64,000 bases of DNA from Sycobia sp. Sy_11 (taxonomy: Eukaryota > Arthropoda > Insecta > Hymenoptera > Epichrysomallidae): the NCBI GenBank assembly GCA_018907035.1, contig JACCIC010000002.1, forward strand, positions 8,197,501-8,261,500, given 5' to 3'. Below, piece by piece: positions 49,183-61,636 of this stretch (positions are counted from its first letter, which is position 1; each line of letters begins with the position of its first letter). The notes beneath the pieces are model-generated. The model saw only the letters and a list, made by a program, of their open reading frames with translations. It had not been told where the DNA came from and ran no database searches. Made by a program: the position numbers and the translations under genes.

Positions 49183-52100
49183 GTACCATTAAATGATTAT
49201 GTGACTCAGAGCTAAATGGTCATGTACGATGTAACAAGTTTTAATCCTTTAAAGCACAAATTTTGCATCGGTTATTTTTTAACAAAATTTGTTGAATTCG
49301 AAATCGCGAATCAAAAAATATTTTAACATCTATATTGTACTCGAAAAACTTCTGGAGCTTTCGTGATTACCGAATTTTTCCAAATTCAAGATGGCGAATT
49401 GAGACATTGAGTGAGAAATCTACGAGATTCTGCTCTAAATATCGAACCGTAATTTTTAGTTCGTCATTTTCGATTTTAAACATACGAGACACAATTTCCG
49501 AAATTGTAACTGTTACAGTTTTGGATCCGCCATATGAACTTTGGAACATTTCCATTTTGAACTTTATTTATTTATTTATTTATTTATGTATATAAGGAAT
49601 GATAAACAATTTTCTGTGCATGTGTTATGTGGAATTATTTCCAATCTATTTAAAATTTTTTTTTTAATCTACTAGAAAAGCGCAAGATTGACTCTAATAG
49701 TCTAAATTTAAAACGCATTTAGGTGGTTAATATACCACGATGCCGCAAAGGATTAAACGAATTTCAATTATAAACAGAGACTTATTATGGGATTATTATT
49801 CAGAATAAGTCTCTATTATATATACCAGTATCTGACTATATAATAAAAAAGGATATACCAGCAACTCAATATTCCTATTTTTATTCAAATACACGATCAA
49901 AAATCTTTAAGAATCTAACATTCCATCATTAAGAATGTAAATGAATTTTATGAATCAAATGCATTACTTAATTGTCATTGCTGTTTTAAAAAATTAGTGT
50001 ACAATACCTCAAAACTGCAGTCGCTTGTTAAAATAATTTGTAAGGAAATAAAACTTGAAATAAATATAGATGACTATAGTTGTAGTCATAGCGCATATGT
50101 ATAATTTTAACGTTCCAACTGGTGCTGCTTATTAATCAAATAAAAAGATGATTGTGATGTTTGAGCGAAATTTTTTTTAACGGCATTTATGGTCATGTAC
50201 TGGAATAAATACACATATACACTCAATGGTACATTTACCTTACGTATTATAGTTCCCCACCTAAACTCGATCGCGAATTATTTTCTTTCTCCCCATGTCC
50301 CGGTATATCCTGATCGTTATGGCCATAAAGAATTTTTAGATAGCGGTATTAGCTCGTTAGAGATTCATCGAAAGCACAAAAGTTTTTCGGACCATCTTGA
50401 TATAATTGTCGATAAGGCGCGCAATAACAGAGATGCGCAAGCGACTATTTTTTATTCGAATGCACTTTGCATTTCAGTTTTTTTTCTTGATTAATTAAAA
50501 TTTTGAGCCACCTGTCTGGCATCGTTTTTTTTAACGATATTTGATCATTGACGAATGACGAATGAAAACAATATAACACAACGACGGATTTTTATCCGTA
50601 AAGTAAAAGTTTTTTTTTTTGAATGCGTTTTAAAGATATATTTTTATTTTACTTAATTATTTATGAATTTATAAGCAAAAACACTTATTGTTGTCTGTTG
50701 TCGCATAAACTTTGGCCGAACGAATTCAGAATATTCATAACCACACTGTATAATTAATAACTGCTTTTAATATGACCTAATTTACTTCATCTGTAATACA
50801 GAGCCTGAAGACTAGTCGTTCGAATCTTTCACTTTATCTAAGTCTCAATTGATTTTTTTTTTATTTCGTTAACTATAAAGAAAAAATCTATCGAAATAAA
50901 ATTCGACCGAATAAAATTGGCATTATAGTCTCGGCCATTGGTAATAAGACACAGAAAACGATACAGACTGGTCGTCATTATCGACGATTAAGAGTCGCGA
51001 AAAGGAATTTAAAAAAAATTCGAAGTATAGCGCGCGCGAAATAAGAATTTAATCGGCGCCTATTGTCCAGTACGAAAAACGTGATGAGAAATATACTTTT
51101 GATATACGAGGCTTTGGCTATTATAGTTTTTAGTGGAACGAGCGACGAAGAAAAACAATATCTACTCAGCTATCTTATATACACAGACCTTCGTGAATCT
51201 GGAGCAGGCCATTATCCTTTCGTATAAATATATCGCGAAAATAAATTTTTATTTTTATACCTAACGCGAACAAGCGGTATCTTCGTCAGATGATCCAAAT
51301 TTTTTTTTTGGTTACACATTAGGATTAAAATTGAGTTGAGCGAGCGTAGTTCTTAATGAAAATTACTCGATACGCAAATTATTATTATAACTTTTGAACT
51401 TACACGCTTTTGCCGGCCCTGCGAATCAGCGAAAAAAATTTTACGATTGTGTTTATTATTGATCGATCGCGTAATCATTGAATATTCACTGATATATTTC
51501 AGTTTTGACTGTATTCTTTCATCTCAGTTCGACTGTTCAACTGAAACTATTGTGTATACTTTGTATATACACGTTGGATTTATACGATAATTTATTTAAT
51601 TATTATATTGTAGTTTTTATATATTCTTATATAGAGATTATTTTTATGATTTTACTATTAACAGTATTTTCACTTTTATGTTGCACTGCCTTTTGTTTGC
51701 ATATAATTGATAAAAAGAAAGTTAAAATATTAATTTCCTTTATTAATTTCTTTCCACGAGCTTCCTTTTATTATAAAAATCGAAGACCGAAACTATAGAA
51801 TTTGATCATACACACCTTGTGCTATCTGAGATTTGTACATCTGATTTAGTCAAATCGTCTGATTTTGTTCAAAGAATGTGTTGTCACAGCGACTTACAAA
51901 CTGTATTTTGATTAGTTGCATCGATGACAGAATGACGTCTAAACACACACACACACACACACACACACATTTGGAAAAACGACTCCGAAGCACGAAACAT
52001 TCGTAATCACCCTTTAGCCTTCGTCACTGTTTCATCGTCCACCCCCCCCCCCCGTTGAATCAACGCGAGTTTACGCATTCTCGTCTAACTCATAAATACG

Positions 52101-54571
52101 ATCTTAATCATCCCTCAAATTCGAAATAAAAAAAACCACACACGAACGAAAAGGAAGCAAAGGACATAGAGTAACAAACAAAATGGAGCACAGTGTTTAA
52201 AAGTGTGAGTAGAGAGGCAGCTCGGGCAGGTTTATAAATACTGATCCATTGTGTTAAAAACTGAAGAAGAAAAAATAAGTACATTACAGAAGTGTATATG
52301 TATATAATATATAGAAATTTTATAAATATTTGTAATAGGGAGCCGATAAGTGATCGCGGGATTATTATCGACATTGAACGCAAGTATTACAGTTGCACCA
52401 AGGATAATCTAAAAAGACTATAGATTATTGCTTTGTAGGATAAAATATATAGTTTAGAGAGTAAGCATATATAGATATATACTTTTGGAATTCGTTTCTT
52501 TTTTTTTTCTTTTTTTTTGAGACCGGGAGAGAACAAAAGTCACTCTAGCGTTATTCCTTGTCAATTGTTAAGAACATATATAAGATGGATGCAGATACAA
52601 TCGAGGATATTATTATATTGTATTATGAGTATGGACAAATGAAAGAGAAATGACACCATATACCAAAACTAATGTCGCGATTGCGCGTAATAGCGAAGAG
52701 ATTTATATGATAGCTTAAGTCGCATTTTATTGAAGCATCTTATGTATATTATGCTATATATAAATATATTTAAAAAGAACTATTTGAATTAAAATAATGT
52801 AATTGAGGGACCGGGCGCAAAGAAACCTGCAACTACAGGCGCCCGAGAACGCTGTTGGTCGATTATTTTTCTGAGATGAGACGGAACTATGTATTTGAAA
52901 ATAGAATTCGAACATGGCGTCTAGAAACTAAAACCGATGTCGATGAATTTCGTCCAAGGGCCCATTTTAATTTCAGAAATGTCTATATATATGAAATTTT
53001 GTAAAACCACTTAAGGTATTGCATTATTCTTGAATGAAAATTCGTACAACTATTTTAGTAATATAATCATTTCAGAAATTTGAACAATTATTCCGTACTT
53101 GCACGTTTTACGAATTACAGTTTAAAAAGATGCCACCAATATAATGTGAAAAGTCATCTATCTATAATAATCCAGCTTTCTACATTTTACAAAATTCAAT
53201 AATTCAGTTTTTAGAAGTTTACTTTTAAAAATGAATTTTGAAAGGACTGTACAATGTTTAATGTTTAGTTTATAACATTAGATAAGCTTAATGAAATTAT
53301 AGAAATCCGAATTTTATTTCTTCTTGTAATCTTCAAATTCTGTTTTCAGAGATATAATATAAATATATATTATACGTCGTCTTATCTTACATAAAACAGC
53401 GTGCTCGAGCGCTTTATCGTTTATTGTAATCGGCCCCTCAACTAATTGCTAAGGTACTGAAGCGAAAAAGTTTTTTAAAGTTTTATATGCTATTTGTATT
53501 GTCATTATACCGATAAAGCTAACATCGATGTGGTAAATGATTTCTTCTTTGTTTTGTGTACATCTGTATTTTTGAAACAAAGAGCACAATTTCCATGTAC
53601 AATATCTCCGACATAATTAGAGACTCAGTACCTTAGATCCAGACTCGATCTTGACCTATGAAAAACAATTATTGTACACAGAATAATCTTCCAAAGTAGA
53701 ACTTTCTTTCTGCGTGATAATTATATAAAGATAATGCGAGCTGTACATTGGTTCGAAATTTTATTTTATACTGTTACAAACAATAACCACTGCAAATTAA
53801 CAAATTAACTTAAAATACTAAACGTGTAAAACAATTTAACGAGATGATATATGTAATTAATGAACTATGTAAGAGAAAAATAAGATAGAGAATCAAGTGC
53901 ATGTCGATTATAGCTATTGTGCAATTTGATATAAGGTATCAGTGCACTATTTCACGTGAACAAAACCATTGTTGACCATTTCATTCAGAAGTATATATTT
54001 GTTAATCAGGCATTATAATACCAATTATAAGAATATATTGGAATCGTATTTCTCAGCATTTTCACGTCGGACAGTACACATATCATTGCATCAAATAGTA
54101 AGAGAAAGAAGCATTAAAAAAGTTTATGTAACAAAAAGTTGAATCTATATTGAAATGGCAACAGACTAGCCATATATAAGAGCAATTGTAGATTATAAAG
54201 CAAATAATATCACATGTTACAATTGTTTGTATATCATACATCGATGTAAACATATGTCACACAATATTGTACAAAGAAATAAAATCATATACCTATAATG
54301 ATAAACTTAAAATTATGCCATTATAATATTTCACTAGCAATAAGCTCGTATCAGTTTTACATTGAAGTTATTTCCAAATTATGTAAGAAAAGAACATAAA
54401 ATGAAAGTCAAACATTTTCTTATAATATCTTATTCTCAGGAAAACTTATTAAACTTATTAAAGTTATTATTATGAAGATAATTTTACATTTGCTTTTTTT
54501 TACAGATTTTATTAGCTCCCTTCTTCAATAACATAAAAAAATTTTCATTAAAAAACATATTTAATATGATT
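49183..54571. other. AT-rich non-coding stretch
   Basis: No gene was recognised. It holds (AC)n at 51941-51969, a C10 run at 52042-52053, (TTTA)-like repeats at 49563-49588 and several AATAAA hexamers. Parts of 52400-54300 look like a long 3' UTR (T-rich with scattered TGTAAATA-like words), but no attached gene can be shown. A 101-codon frame at 50189-50494 has no recognisable domain. Confidence 0.4.
51941..51969. repeat. (AC)n microsatellite
   Basis: About 14 AC units in the intergenic stretch. Confidence 0.9.
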
Positions 54572-54840
54572 TTACTGTTCCTTGAGCTCACAAGTCCTAT
54601 ACAAGTGGATTGATGTCTCATCAACTATCACGAAACGAAATAGAAACTCCTCTGAACTGCTCTTCAGCCTAGTTAAACGTTTTTCAAGCCCAAAACTTCA
54701 TATAGGATATAAACCATTCGATCTTTTGAGATATCTACTATATCAGCTATCTCGCGAAACGAATCACCAACCATCATTGCTCTTTTCCAATTTTTCGCTT
54801 CACACCATTCACCTATAAAAACTACGAGCCCAATTTGACT
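54572..54840 (-). pseudogene. mariner-type transposase relic
   Basis: On the minus strand a frame reads REIADIVDISKDRMVYILYE, followed by VLGLKNV and a stop. After a frame change it reads EEFLFRFVIVDETSIHLYR. These correspond to two conserved mariner transposase stretches: the second helix-turn-helix with its xYILxExLG motif, and the first catalytic Asp block (FVTVDETWIHHY). The linker that normally lies between them (WVPRLLT region) is mostly deleted. The frame is broken and the rest of the element is missing or too decayed. It cannot encode an active transposase. Confidence 0.7.
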
Positions 54841-56777
54841 GGAATGTTTATTGTAGCTGCGTATGAGAATGTACAGCGCACTAATAAATTCCTAATAGGA
54901 TAGTGATGACATCGAGCACTAAGATTGAAAATAAATACTATTTACTTATCAGACCACCGTCATATACCTCATAGTAAGAGACCAACTCACTGTTAGTGAG
55001 TTAGGTCTGCTTAATGTATCACGAACAGGCCAGATCAATTGAGTCTTGAATCAAATAAACTTTTGTCTCCTTTTTAAACATGTTTTCAATCAAAATCTAG
55101 CATGAAAGTAACACTAATTAAGTGTTACTTAAGGCTCTGATTACTTGTCAGTGTTTTTTTATTTTTTGAAAGTCTTCGAATTCTTTAATCACATCACACA
55201 ACATTGAAATATAAAGAGATTTTGCTTCGCTAATGAAGTTTTTCAATAGGTTCATTTATATAGTACAGGCTTTACTCTGTTACGGTGCGACTTCCGATGC
55301 TTCAACGGGTTCAGAGATTAGATCAAGAGTCGGTATTGTCAGGAGTGAGGTATTGAAGCAGTAGATAGGTTAAATGATAACATAATATATATTATACTTT
55401 ATTTGTCTCGCTAAATTTTTTTACAGGTAATGGCAAAACCCGCCATACATTCGTGTATGAGACTTTTATCATATATATACATGTATTTGTGCCGTGTACT
55501 TATATTCTACTACGCTTATGGACTTCCTTCGTAACTTTCTTCCTTAACGCTTCAGACTGCTTTCGTAAACAACTGGATTCGTACAAGGTCACTGCAATGA
55601 AGGTACTTAAATGTTACATCCTACATGTGTTCAGGTTCATCTGAGCTCGAACACGAGTTTAATTAACTCCACTTTGCTAACGCGGCCAGCGTATAATAGC
55701 GTGCATGTGGATGGTGATACCGACACATCCTTAAATGCACCTGAATTCGTCGCGGGAGGTGCGTTCATCAGACGAGGAAAGGGCCGGGCTGCCAATTCAT
55801 GGACTTCCGACGGTACGTTGTCAACGCAGGTCGCCGTAGTGACGAGATTTATTGGCAGGAAGATAGACTAGTTTTTAGTTCGAGTCATACGGATAAAACC
55901 GTATTGGTTTCTCGAGCCTAATGGAAACACCCAGAGAAGCCAGTTATCGCTGACAAGTCTTTTCGTCAACTGCTCTGAATCTAATGGTGTGCCCGCTTAT
56001 AGCCCTGGCGAATAGCTGCGATTCGGCACCGGTGCGAGCGCTTGACGAACTTCCAGTGTGCAGTATAAAGGAACGGAACTCTGACACACTTTTGCGCAAG
56101 TGTGTTGGTAAGACGGGTATCTGTCGGACTTCTTTGGGACTTCATTTGTGGTTCTTTTTTTTTTAATTCATACAGATTGAAAATATATAATTAGAAAAAA
56201 GCCAGTCACGTACCGCGAAGAGGATCCCACAGCTAATGATGTTTTGCAGTCGACAAAGATACACTGATACCAAATAAGCACAATGGCAAGAACAGAAGAA
56301 GCAGAAACGCCTAGAAAATGAACAACAAGAATACTTACAAGAACGGCAGTGGTACTTCAAACAGTAACATTAAGAGGAGTTCCTAGTAACAGTAGGAGGA
56401 GCTACAGCATTTTAGGAATTATAGATCATTGGAAGAAGATAAGAAAATTTAAAAACAAATTCTGGCATTACGGGAACCACTATCGTTTATGTCTTCCGGC
56501 TTAGATGAAACTGTAGTGCAAAACACAACAATTGAACTATATAAAATCTGTAGGAACTCCTTTACGCCTTTATCAACCTTCTGACTGAACTGACATCTTT
56601 CTTAAACTGCGATATATCCATAATAAAGTCGATACTACATAAAGAAAAATTACTTACAGTAACAGAAAAAGAAAAATGTACGTTGTTACAATTTGTTTTA
56701 TACAATTAATATTATTTAAATTTTGATCCAAATTTTTTTATTGTATATAGTTTACTATGTAATTTAAAAAATAAACG
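54841..56777. other. Intergenic stretch with two small hairpins and a GC-elevated segment of unknown nature
   Basis: Perfect or near-perfect inverted repeats lie at 54980-55007 (GACC-AACTCACT / AGTGAGTT-A-GGTC) and 55106-55130 (AAGTAACACT / AGTGTTACTT). The segment 55430-56130 has clearly higher GC than its surroundings. It carries small plus-strand frames: a 34-codon frame from ATG 55434 behind an acceptor-like TTTTTACAG, and an 86-codon frame at 55611-55871 rich in Thr/Ser/Gly/Arg. I recognise no domain. They could be exons of an unknown gene, a lncRNA or a fragment of a mobile element. Confidence 0.35.
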
Positions 56778-57002
56778 TTACAAATGTAACTCCAGATCTA
56801 AAAATCGATGTTCTCTATTTTTAAAAATTTTAGTATCAGAACGTGGATCTGATATTCCTTTTATAATCATATCAATCCAAAGTCGATATGGAGGTGCGTG
56901 AATATATATAGCGCCTCGAGTAGTGTCATCGCAATTCGGAGAAACTTGACTTGCAATGCCCACAATATACAGATTGACGACAAGTGGACTACCAATGTCA
57001 AA
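56778..57002 (-). CDS. Serine protease homolog (S1A fold), last exon
   Basis: This is the third recognised exon of a chymotrypsin-fold protein. The acceptor is CTTTTTCAG on the minus strand and the exon begins in phase 0. It opens with FDIGSPLVVN, which aligns with the GDSGGPLV active-site block. The nucleophile Ser195 is replaced by Ile and the following Gly by Ser. The C-terminal part (VGIASQVSPNC...RGAIYIHAPPYRLWIDMII) matches the usual VGI.SWG.GC...PGVYTRV..Y..WI ending of the domain. The stop is at 56778-56780. No active enzyme is possible from this sequence; the fold should be intact. Confidence 0.82.
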   Translation of the reverse strand, partial: FDIGSPLVVNLYIVGIASQVSPNCDDTTRGAIYIHAPPYRLWIDMIIKGISDPRSDTKIFKNREHRFLDLELHL

Positions 57003-57127
57003 CTGAAAAAGTTTAATACATATATTTATAAAAATTTTAGAAAGCCAACCATTCATATATGTTCCATGTGTAAAAAGACGAAAATCGCAGATATTCTTAT
57101 TAACTATAACTAAATATATTGACTTAC

Positions 57128-57409
57128 CGGACAAATACCGGCTGGCTTTCTTTGTACCATTACACCACACTTTAATATGGGCATTAAAATATTTGGATAA
57201 TTTTTGCTGCATTCATCGTCACTTAATATCCTAACCACTCCATATTTGAGTTGAAATTCTGCATCGCTACGAATTGCGAATAGATTATTAGGGTCAACCA
57301 TGTTGCACGCATATCCGGCTACAGTGCCTGTAGTTGGTAATTGTTTTCCGGTATGCGGTATGGTAAGTTTACTTATCGGACTATTCTCCAAGTCTAATTT
57401 ATGCTTTAA
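57128..57409 (-). CDS. Serine protease homolog (S1A fold), middle exon
   Basis: This exon has phase 0 on both sides: acceptor TTTTTAG before TTA AAG CAT, and donor CCG|GTAAGT. It encodes LKHKLDLENSPISKLTIPHT and onward. It continues the strand after the catalytic Asp (AVVK|LKHKL), then the V-GYACNM segment in place of V.GWG, a Cys-bearing helix (SDDECSKNYP), and KPAGICP, which precedes the active-site block. The residue at position 189, Asp in trypsin, is Gly here, so trypsin-like Arg/Lys specificity is also absent. Two Cys (in DDEC and in LKCG) fit the conserved disulfide of this region. Confidence 0.82.
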
Positions 57410-58202
57410 CTAAAAAGTAAAAATTATATCTGTTGTAATTATGTACTTATTTCGTTTAAAATATGGTCTTATATAGGTTGTGTCAAAAGTATCGGATTGA
57501 TAGAATTTCTAGACGCATTCAAAGATTAGTTTATAGATGAAACACATGGGCTTAAGCATTATTCCCGAGCGACCATAAATTCAATCTTCATCGTGACCTT
57601 TACGGTTATTTTTGAATCTATAAATAATATATTTTATTTATGATATTAGTTACAAAGACAGAACGAATATTCGTTAAAACAAATACATATTCTGATTCAT
57701 ATGTGGTAAAATGCAGAATTTGTTAATAATTGGACAATCTCAAATTCATAATCACGATTATTTAACGAAGTTGTAAATTGCACAATGTAATCGTAACAGC
57801 GATGTATGAGATCAAGTTCTTTGTAGACAATGGAAAGGCAGCCATTTAAAAAGAAGGCTTTTTTACATATCTACAAAAATTCGTGTTGAAAAATGCAAAT
57901 TATGTGTCATTCTGTCCGATTAATACAAAAACTAAAATCATCCGGTCTTTCTTGTCTAGAGATTTAATTACAAATACGTTATTAGTCTATATGTTTCATA
58001 GCAAGTTCATTGAGACCAGAATAGATCTATATTTCAAAATTTTAATTGTTTTTTTAGCCGTCGACCCTGGAGATGACATATGACCTGTTGTCATGATTGG
58101 CATACATATATACTAATATAATTTAGAAATATATTTGTGAAAATTTTCGGCAATTTTACATTCTTCCAATAAAATCTACTATAAATGCCGGATGTCATAC
58201 TG

Positions 58203-58203
<1 letters not shown>

Positions 58204-58245
<42 letters not shown>
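58204..58245. repeat. (TA)n microsatellite in an intron of the protease homolog
   Basis: About 20 TA units just 3' (minus strand) of the donor at 58271. Confidence 0.9.
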
Positions 58246-58248
<3 letters not shown>

Positions 58249-58271
58249 TAATATCAGTAAATTATTCTTAC

Positions 58272-58597
58272 CTTGACGACTGCAATATCATCTGGAGTGT
58301 AAATGCCGTAATAGAAGGGTATATAAATTACATCAACTAGTATTTGAAAACCAGATATAACATAATTTAAATCGTTTTTACCAGCAATAACTGAAAATGT
58401 AAACTCTTTCAATTCACCGGTTGTTCTATTAATAAAGCATTGGGCAGCCGTTAGAGCATAATATTCATCAATGATGACACCTCCACACATTAGATAATCC
58501 TTACGGGAATCATTTGGTCTCGCTGAAATGGCAACCTGGTATCTGTAATTGGGTTGAAATGCGGGACGTCCGCCAATAAGACTTTCCTCATCTAACG
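58272..58597 (-). CDS. Serine protease homolog (S1A fold), first recognised exon, His57 to Gln
   Basis: The acceptor is ATTGTAG on the minus strand. The first two bases complete a codon from an upstream exon that I could not find (signal peptide expected there). The domain N-terminus reads DEESLIGGRPAFQPNYRYQV, so the activation site would be Ser|Leu-Ile-Gly-Gly and not Arg|Ile-Val-Gly-Gly. CGGVIIDEYYALTAAQC follows, with Gln in the place of the catalytic His of TAAHC and the Cys pair kept. DDIAVVK retains the catalytic Asp. The donor is AAG|GTAAGAA. Loss of both His and Ser defines a non-catalytic serine protease homolog, probably secreted; such proteins act in insect immunity, clotting or venom. 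The specific role is unknown. Confidence 0.85.
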
Positions 58598-60869
58598 CTA
58601 CAATTTAAAAATATTTTTTAAATTTACTCAAATTTATATGTATTTACATATAGAATGAATTTATATTTGTGATTTTATGGGTCTCCTTAAGCTAGCAAAG
58701 CTGTGGTAAAGCGGATGGCCTTGTGTGTTTCTACATTGTCTTACTTGGAAATGAACTCTATTACGAAGCAATATTCATTTTTCAACTGTAAAATACACAA
58801 TATTGAAAAATCGGCCATTCATCTTATATTGTTATTTATTTTTGTAGATAAGGTTGATTTTTGCAGCTGTAAAATTCTTTTTATTATGTAATGATTTGCT
58901 ACAGCTTAAGATCTTAAAATAGCAAAGCCAGATATTAATAGGCAACGGTAATTCACTAAAAATTTATTTACTATTATTGAGTTTCTATTTTTCTAAAACA
59001 GCTCTGTTTAATATATTCCTATTGATTGATGAACATAATCGAGAGATTAACACGTTGAATTTACACTTAAGCACACAGTGGCCGCCGAGGCCGGCATGTA
59101 TCTCGGAGTAAGTTGTATACTTTAGCCCTGAGTAATGTACATAACTTTTTATCGTGCTGGGCCTAAAATGTGTTCTTTTTCAGGCATTATTTTTAAAGAT
59201 TAATTTAAAATAACTATTATAAAAAATATAAAACGCTGTGTAAGAGGTGTATATAAGCGCAAACGCGCGATATGCAACATTAATAGAATACCGAATACAG
59301 AAGAAAACACAAGTACATTATCATAACTTGTTACTAAAAAAAATAAATTCTACGAATATATTTATTCTACTTTTTGAAATACAAAGTCGATAATAGTGCT
59401 AATCCAATAAATGAAAATGTTTAGTAGTATATTGTAACGAGTTAATAATGAAATTAAAGCCATCAAAACTATGAAGCCGTTGCTCTATGCTTATAATGTA
59501 TTGGAAATTAAACATGGTATTAAGACAGAAGAATACAAAAGATTAAAAGTGTTCTTGAAGACTTTCAGAAAATGTTAGAAACCAAAAAAGGTAAAAGTTT
59601 TCTAATGGTCTCAAATTAAACAGTTTTTTCAATTTGGCGATGATGGAATTTCCTTTATATATTGGTTTAGGTAATATTGATGTTTGGAATTTATAGGGCG
59701 TTTAAATATTCAGAATAACTTTTAATGATGTGGAAGATAGAGGTACCAAATATATGGTGAGTAGTTGACACCAAAAAATGATTATCTCTACGTCAAAATA
59801 ATGTATTATAATTTCCAAATGAATCGAGTGAAAAAAGTAAAAAGTAAACAACGCAGTTATATCAATGGAATATAGCATTCCTATTAATGAGAAACAAAAT
59901 ATTAATTCTGTATCAGCTTCAGTTTCGAATCGGGATAAGAATTTTATACTTGATGTTGAGATTGAAGGCTTAAAAAATCAAGATATTTCCTATTAAAAAA
60001 AGAAGTGACATCAAGTCATATTGAAAATGATATTTTTCAAAAAACAGTGGCCCAAGTACTTTTTCTAAAATTTAATAAAAGTTTATTTATTTTTATTGTA
60101 AAATATTTATCAATCTCCTCGTTCAGAAGATTAGTAAATTAACCTACATACTCTTATCGCCATGAAAATTATTATATAGCCTGTATTGTACGCGCACTTC
60201 AAGAACATATACTTTTGACCAGGGTATAACGAAAATAATTATTTTAGTACTCGTTCTGGTATTTTTCTATTTTTCTGTCTATTTAAGCATTTTAAATAAT
60301 TTATTTGAAAATCATAAAAATTATTTCTTCTTCACAGTTTTTTTTTCTCTTTAAACAGTTATTAAAGCATAAATTTACCTGTGTATAGGTTTTATAAATT
60401 TTTTTATGATTTCTAATGAAATATTATAATTTTTGCTTCTGATTGTACTATTATTTTTAAGAAGAATTTTTATTTCGGATATACTTTCATTGTTATTTTT
60501 TTAATTTTATTGAAAAGTAATTAATATAAATCTTCCAGATATTTCCTTGTAAAAAACTCGAGGCATATACATCACTTACTCGAGAACTTGAAACTTGAGA
60601 TATTCATTACTTGCCTATAAGAACCAAATAAATAAAGTTAAAAAAAATTATTTTTACAACCACTGCCTTGATAAAATTAAAAATTAAAATTTTTTCCTTT
60701 CTCCCAATAGCCCGTCCTCTGGTGAAAAGTGAATTCGACTGTTTATTATTGTATTCTTGTAGATCTTCTGATTGAATTTTCGTAATTACATGGATTTGCA
60801 AGGATTCGCAATTAGGAGTACAAAGTTTTAGCACACAAAACATATAAACTTATAGCAGCTATTCGATTC
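58598..60869. other. 5' side of the serine protease homolog gene; AT-rich
   Basis: The missing 5' exon(s) of the minus-strand protease homolog should lie here. No signal-peptide exon with a phase-1 donor could be fixed. A TTAA-flanked word TTAACACGTTGAATTTACAC at 59047, followed by a GC-rich palindromic patch (GGCCGCCGAGGCCGGC), resembles a piggyBac-type terminus, but the partner end was not found. The rest is featureless AT-rich DNA. Confidence 0.35.
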
Positions 60870-60905
60870 CAAATTAATAAATATTTTTTTATTGGTCTTA
60901 CAGTA
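60870..60905 (-). mobile_element. Penelope-like element tail fragment
   Basis: Thirty-six bases match the 3' tail of the intact Penelope-like element (61655-61689) with one T inserted. The core word ATTGGTCTTACA is repeated again at 60912-60923. It is interpreted as the extreme 3' end of another truncated insertion of the same family, or as a piece of a longer old copy. Confidence 0.5.
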
Positions 60906-61614
60906 TTATTTTATTGGTCTTACAATATTCTGCAATTCTATTTACAAGTATCATAAAATCTATGAATAATGTATATATGGATAGTGTCTAATAACGATGC
61001 GTCTTTTTTTGTTGAGATTTTATGTTAGAATCAAGGACTACACTAATTATTTTACAATTCCTATTATTTTGCCAGAGATTTCTACAACACAACCTAAATA
61101 CACAAGAATTGATGAATTTATCTGACAATCCTTTATTTGTTAATACATTAGGTCAATGAGTATGTCGCATTGGTTAAAATAAAGGTTGCACAAACTAACA
61201 GGAGGATCCTGATTAATAATGTATAGACACGTGATAAGTTGATACAAACAAATTGAAATTACATCCAAAATTTTTATAGACGCAAAAATAGATGGCAACC
61301 AATCGAAAGAATCAAAATAAAGGTTTCTTGATTATCAGATAACTCCAATGATGTTCCAATTACGATATCATACGCTAAAATAATTATTGTTTCTTAACAT
61401 GCATATACTAGAATCAAAGATAATTAGAAACTAATTAATGAAAAGTGTATATGCATTGGAAGACATGAATAGCACAAAAAGGAAGATGTACTATTCTCTA
61501 TATCCTCTTATATTTACAGTGTTTCTTTGGCTTTTACACCGACTCAATTCACTTTTAGCTTTATGAAAAAAAATAATACGTCATATTTAAAGTTATGATT
61601 CTTTAATTGTAAGA
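60906..61614. other. Spacer between two Penelope-like fragments
   Basis: About 700 bp of AT-rich DNA lies between the short tail fragment and the left target-site duplication of the main insertion. No coding sequence or further structure was recognised. Confidence 0.4.
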
Positions 61615-61636
61615 CTTTGTTTATAGCAAGAATATT
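61615..61636. repeat. Left copy of the 22-bp target-site duplication
   Basis: The 22 bases starting CTTTGTTTATAG and ending AGAATATT are identical to 63924-63945. They lie just outside the Penelope-like sequence and bracket it, as expected for a target-site duplication. Confidence 0.7.

Noticed and set aside
54582..54818. 78-codon plus-strand frame
   Set aside because: Antisense of the mariner relic, which makes sense only on the minus strand.
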